This document shows positions 35,031 through 35,267 of a stretch of 35,267 nt of DNA, one piece after another (position 1 is the first letter of the stretch; the number at the start of each line of letters is the position of its first letter). Below the pieces are notes generated by a model. The model made no database searches and had not been told where the DNA came from. It saw only the letters and a list, made by a program, of their open reading frames with translations. Source of the stretch: Chlorobiota bacterium (GTDB lineage Bacteria > Bacteroidota > Bacteroidia > JAADEI01); assembly GCA_013153515.1 (NCBI GenBank), contig JAADEI010000018.1, positions 1 through 35,267 of the forward strand, given 5' to 3'. The position numbers and the translations under genes are program-made.

Positions 35031-35267
35031 ATGAGTAAGAGACATTACTTTCTGGCTTCTGGCTTCTGGCTTCTGGCTTCTGGCTCTAACGCCTCTACAC
35101 CTCGTGGCTCAAATAAAACTTGAACCGTGGATAAACGGGATTATAAGTTGTCAAAAAATGGGGCTTCAAAATACAACAAGAAATGCTATGGCTAAAACAA
35201 GTTCATTAATTCTTACTTGTAATCTCCGCTATTTATTTTATATAAGCGATGCAAAATCAATAAACTA
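35031..35267 (+). CDS. candidate phase-variable secreted/surface protein, OFF allele, 3' end beyond window
   Basis: The ATG at 35031 opens a 30-codon frame (MSKRHYFLASGFWLLASGS...) that stops at 35121-35123 as sequenced. It passes through five TTCTGGC units. From 35086 on, the +1 frame is open to the window end (about 60 codons) and encodes LTPLHLVAQIKLEPWINGI. Removing one unit (four copies) puts the ATG in that frame and gives basic SKRH, a hydrophobic core, and LVA before Gln, a textbook signal peptide. Copy numbers 1, 4 or 7 would be ON; 5 and 6 OFF (six gives an immediate TAA at 35087). The mature product is not recognised. A repeat-count assembly error would look the same. Confidence 0.55.
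35050..35084 (+). repeat. tandem heptamer TTCTGGC, five copies
   Basis: Five perfect consecutive copies of TTCTGGC, 35 bases, in the hydrophobic core of a signal-peptide-like coding region. The unit is not a multiple of three, so each gain or loss by slipped-strand mispairing changes the reading frame. Confidence 0.95.

Overview
The window is a chromosomal segment of moderate to low GC from a bacterium most consistent with the Bacteroidota. Three lines support this. Nine boxes matching TAnnTTTG, the -7 element of the Bacteroidota housekeeping sigma factor, sit 9-22 bases upstream of start codons on the correct strand. The succinate dehydrogenase genes are in C-A-B order with a single cytochrome b subunit. 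A large secreted protein carries two lamin-tail domains and a FlgD-like C-terminal domain. No rRNA gene or intact mobile element is present, so placement below phylum is not attempted.

Bases 1-13,755 are mostly core metabolism. On the minus strand rlmH and frr-MFS lie at the left end. On the plus strand fabI is followed by sdhCAB, a MenI/YdiI-type hotdog thioesterase and folP. A lone slyD on the minus strand is followed by kdsB, an S-adenosylmethionine hydrolase, an NfeD-stomatin pair and a probable outer-membrane protein. A small coiled-coil ORF and a cysteine-rich lipoprotein close this part. A minus-strand tRNA cluster Thr(TGT)-Tyr(GTA)-Gly(TCC) and an 845-residue secreted multidomain protein follow.

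Bases 16,700-28,100 carry a fused AdoMet decarboxylase/spermidine synthase with an agmatinase (putrescine to spermidine), the rpsF-rpsR-rplI ribosomal operon, and a tight queA-ispD-WbqC-methyltransferase block. Convergent to these are purA and a thioredoxin-TPR protein (CnoX type), then a katG with the best Bacteroidota promoter of the window and a terminator.

Bases 28,100-34,400 look accessory. They hold AT-rich hypothetical genes, a reading frame that appears decayed, a di-heme cytochrome c with an unusual Cys/Gly/His tail, a broken duplicate of a GNAT acetyltransferase, an LtaS/sulfatase-type membrane enzyme, the intact GNAT gene and a second MFS transporter. recX follows.

The last 240 bases hold the most striking signal. 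A promoter-proximal ATG opens a short frame that runs through five tandem copies of the heptamer TTCTGGC and then stops. Removing one copy would join the same ATG to a frame open to the window edge and produce an excellent signal peptide. This is what a phase-variable (contingency) surface or secreted protein gene in an OFF allele would look like.
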